Below are positions 62,101 to 64,000 of a stretch of 64,000 nucleotides of DNA, piece by piece. Both the position numbers and the translations under genes were made by a program. Each line of letters begins with the position of its first letter. Within the stretch, counting starts at the first letter, position 1. The notes under the pieces are model-generated. The model searched no databases. It saw nothing but the letters and a program-made list of their open reading frames with translations, and was not told where the DNA came from. The stretch spans positions 37,405,631-37,469,630 of the forward strand of contig CM050652.1 of assembly GCA_027574665.1 (NCBI GenBank), given 5' to 3'. Origin of the DNA: Rhynochetos jubatus. Taxonomy: Eukaryota > Chordata > Aves > Eurypygiformes > Rhynochetidae.

Positions 62101-64000
62101 AAGCTGAAGTTCGTTGGAATAAAACTAGGCTAAATGGGATCAGAATCAGGCTCACGAACTTGTGCAAGGGTGTTATAGGTGCTGCTGGTGATCCCTATGT
62201 TTTGGAGTTCACCCTCACCTAATTCATCGCCATCACGGTGGCAATAATAGTTCTCGGAATTGAACAGGAGTCCAAATCCACACGGAAGAGTATACGGCAA
62301 AATGATCTACAGCCTGGGAAACAGGTTTCGCTTTAGCGTATGATGTATGAGAGTCTTTCAAACACACACTTGATACTTGCATCCCATGATGGTAATGGGA
62401 CTAAAAGCATAAGTAAGGGTTACAAGATAATCCCTGACATAATTTTACTAATGCCTTACACTCATTTTTTTCCGACTCTCTAGGCTGTCATATAACTAAG
62501 TATTAAAAACTACCGGGGGATTCCATGTGATTTAGCTCGAAAAGCTGATTCATGAATCTTGTGATCTGACTAGCTTAAAAGGCTGGTTGTTCCCTGACAT
62601 GTAAGCAATATTATAACAACATTAAACAGCAAATCATCTCATCTTCAGACAATTCCTGAGCATTTATTATTGCTCAATTGCTCTAAGTTTTGCTAGCGAA
62701 GACTGTACCAACTACTTTCCATGGTATATTCATTTCCAACCATTTTTATTGCGGTCCCTGCTGTTCTTCTTCATTATTTTTATCCTCTATGGGCCGTGCA
62801 CCACTTTGCTGAATCCAATGTCTTTTTCTTAAAAGCCAGTTTTCCTTGCTAAGTTGTTAATTTTTTTTCTGCTGGCTTTGATGTCTTTCTTTAGTTTCCC
62901 AGTGCATCTTCAGAACTCCAGTTCATTTCAGGCTTTTATTTCTGTTGATGACTACTCTTGAATTTACTACTACATATACCAGCAATTTACAACTGTCTGA
63001 TTTCTTTAATTTGAATTTTTCACACAGTAATAAGTAAGATGCTAAATCGATGTAGCACTATCAACCTAAGGTGAAAAAAAGAAAAAAAAATAAAGGAATG
63101 AACCAAACATCTTCACTTGCTTTACAATTCTAAGTCTTCGTGGCATTTTTTGTCTTCTAATCTAAAGGTAAGAACAAAGACAAGCAAATTACAAACAACA
63201 ACAGAAGTAACCCAGAAGGAAAGTCCAGGGTATTTAAAAACATAATTGAGTTTAGCAATGAAGCATATATATTTTCACTTTTTTTCGGAAGATATTCTAA
63301 ATTCCAAGCCAAAATGCCCAAGGCCACTTGAAACTCTCTTTCAAGAACTGTTTGAAGGTGAGCTGCTCTATCGGTGTCAAAACCCCAGTCCAACCATTCA
63401 GTGCTTGCACAGACCCAGCGTTACACCCTTGGGGGGTGGGTCACAGAATGGGGAGAAAGCATAGGGGAGAAGCAGGAGAAAAAGTAGAGGACAGACCAAG
63501 AGCAAACGAGGCTTACAGAATTACCCTGTGGCTTCTTAGGTGCCCCACAGAATACAGTCTACATCCCACTGTTCCCCCTTTATCTCACTACAGGGCACAA
63601 AAGCATTTCTCTGTGCTTTTGTAATTCCTCTGTGATTCTCACCTTTAAGACCTCGCCCTCCTGAAGTTAAACTCCTTGTAAAGCTCTGACCTACAGAATC
63701 ATTCTGCTTGGATCATAAGGAACAGCTTTATATTTTATGTTGATGTAAACTGTAAAGGCAGCATTTTCTGTATGTGGAGAATTTAGGGTGCCTAAATTCA
63801 CAGCGAGAAAACCTGAACGTAATTCTAAAGGAAAAAAAATGTCAGACCCCATTCTCCTTGTCGTGTTCATAAAACCATCGTTTCTCTGTGATTCTTTTCA
63901 AGTTCAAAGCATCGGGGGTTGTAGTAAATGAGACAAGGGGGAAATGGTGAAAAGAGTTTCCCTGAGGAAAACTATTCCCCAGTTCTCAAAATGTTTCAAC
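53170..64000. other. Intergenic to window end
   Basis: About 10.8 kb without a recognised gene. It holds simple repeats (A-run plus GA repeat at 55643-55668, a GT-rich run near 58751-58771) and scattered chance open frames up to 120 codons. No exon of RAP1B, the expected next gene, was found. Confidence 0.55.
55643..55668 (+). repeat. A-run followed by (GA)n
   Basis: Fourteen A residues, then GAGAGAGAGAGA. Confidence 0.85.

Overview
The window is vertebrate nuclear DNA, almost certainly from a bird and probably a neoavian species. The one clear gene has GT-AG introns and reads as a bird-like MDM1. The repeats are CR1 fragments plus three solo LTRs of a family I recognise as common in neoavian genomes; two of them carry exact 5-bp target-site duplications, as expected for ERVL. 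Species assignment is inference, since no search could be run.

Positions 1-17114 hold the 5' part of MDM1 on the minus strand. I could place eight coding exons with splice sites and matching phases: 17114-17097, 16576-16471, 14221-13860, 13416-13282, 11261-11106, 9024-8891, 6792-6693 and 811-636. Together they give 1187 nt, or about 395 codons of a protein of roughly 700 residues. The remaining 3' exons lie to the left of the window. MDM1 is a centriole and microtubule-associated protein with repeated S/T-E-Y...F motifs, and three intact copies plus one degenerate copy are visible. The first exon sits in a CpG island (about 16930-17500). Intron 7 carries two solo LTRs in opposite orientations.

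Positions 17500-64000 (about 46 kb) hold no coding gene I can identify. In other amniotes MDM1 lies between the IL22/IL26/IFNG cluster on its 3' side and RAP1B on its 5' side, so this is probably part of the MDM1-RAP1B interval; no RAP1B exon is visible. The interval holds a third solo LTR with a perfect duplication (22197-22777), a perfect CTCF core motif (28697-28710), two MIR-like ancient SINE copies (about 35540-35700 and 52865-53035), a small CR1 fragment (about 42062-42105), a GC-rich patch with a near-perfect palindrome (42691-42711), several AT-rich blocks rich in homeodomain-type motifs that could be conserved enhancers, and one unidentified 357-nt open stretch with good splice signals on the minus strand (47863-47507).

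No novel multi-gene system is evident. The items most worth a second look are the candidate orphan exon, the loss of key residues in the third MDM1 motif, the CTCF site and the ancient SINE next to a PBX-HOX motif.
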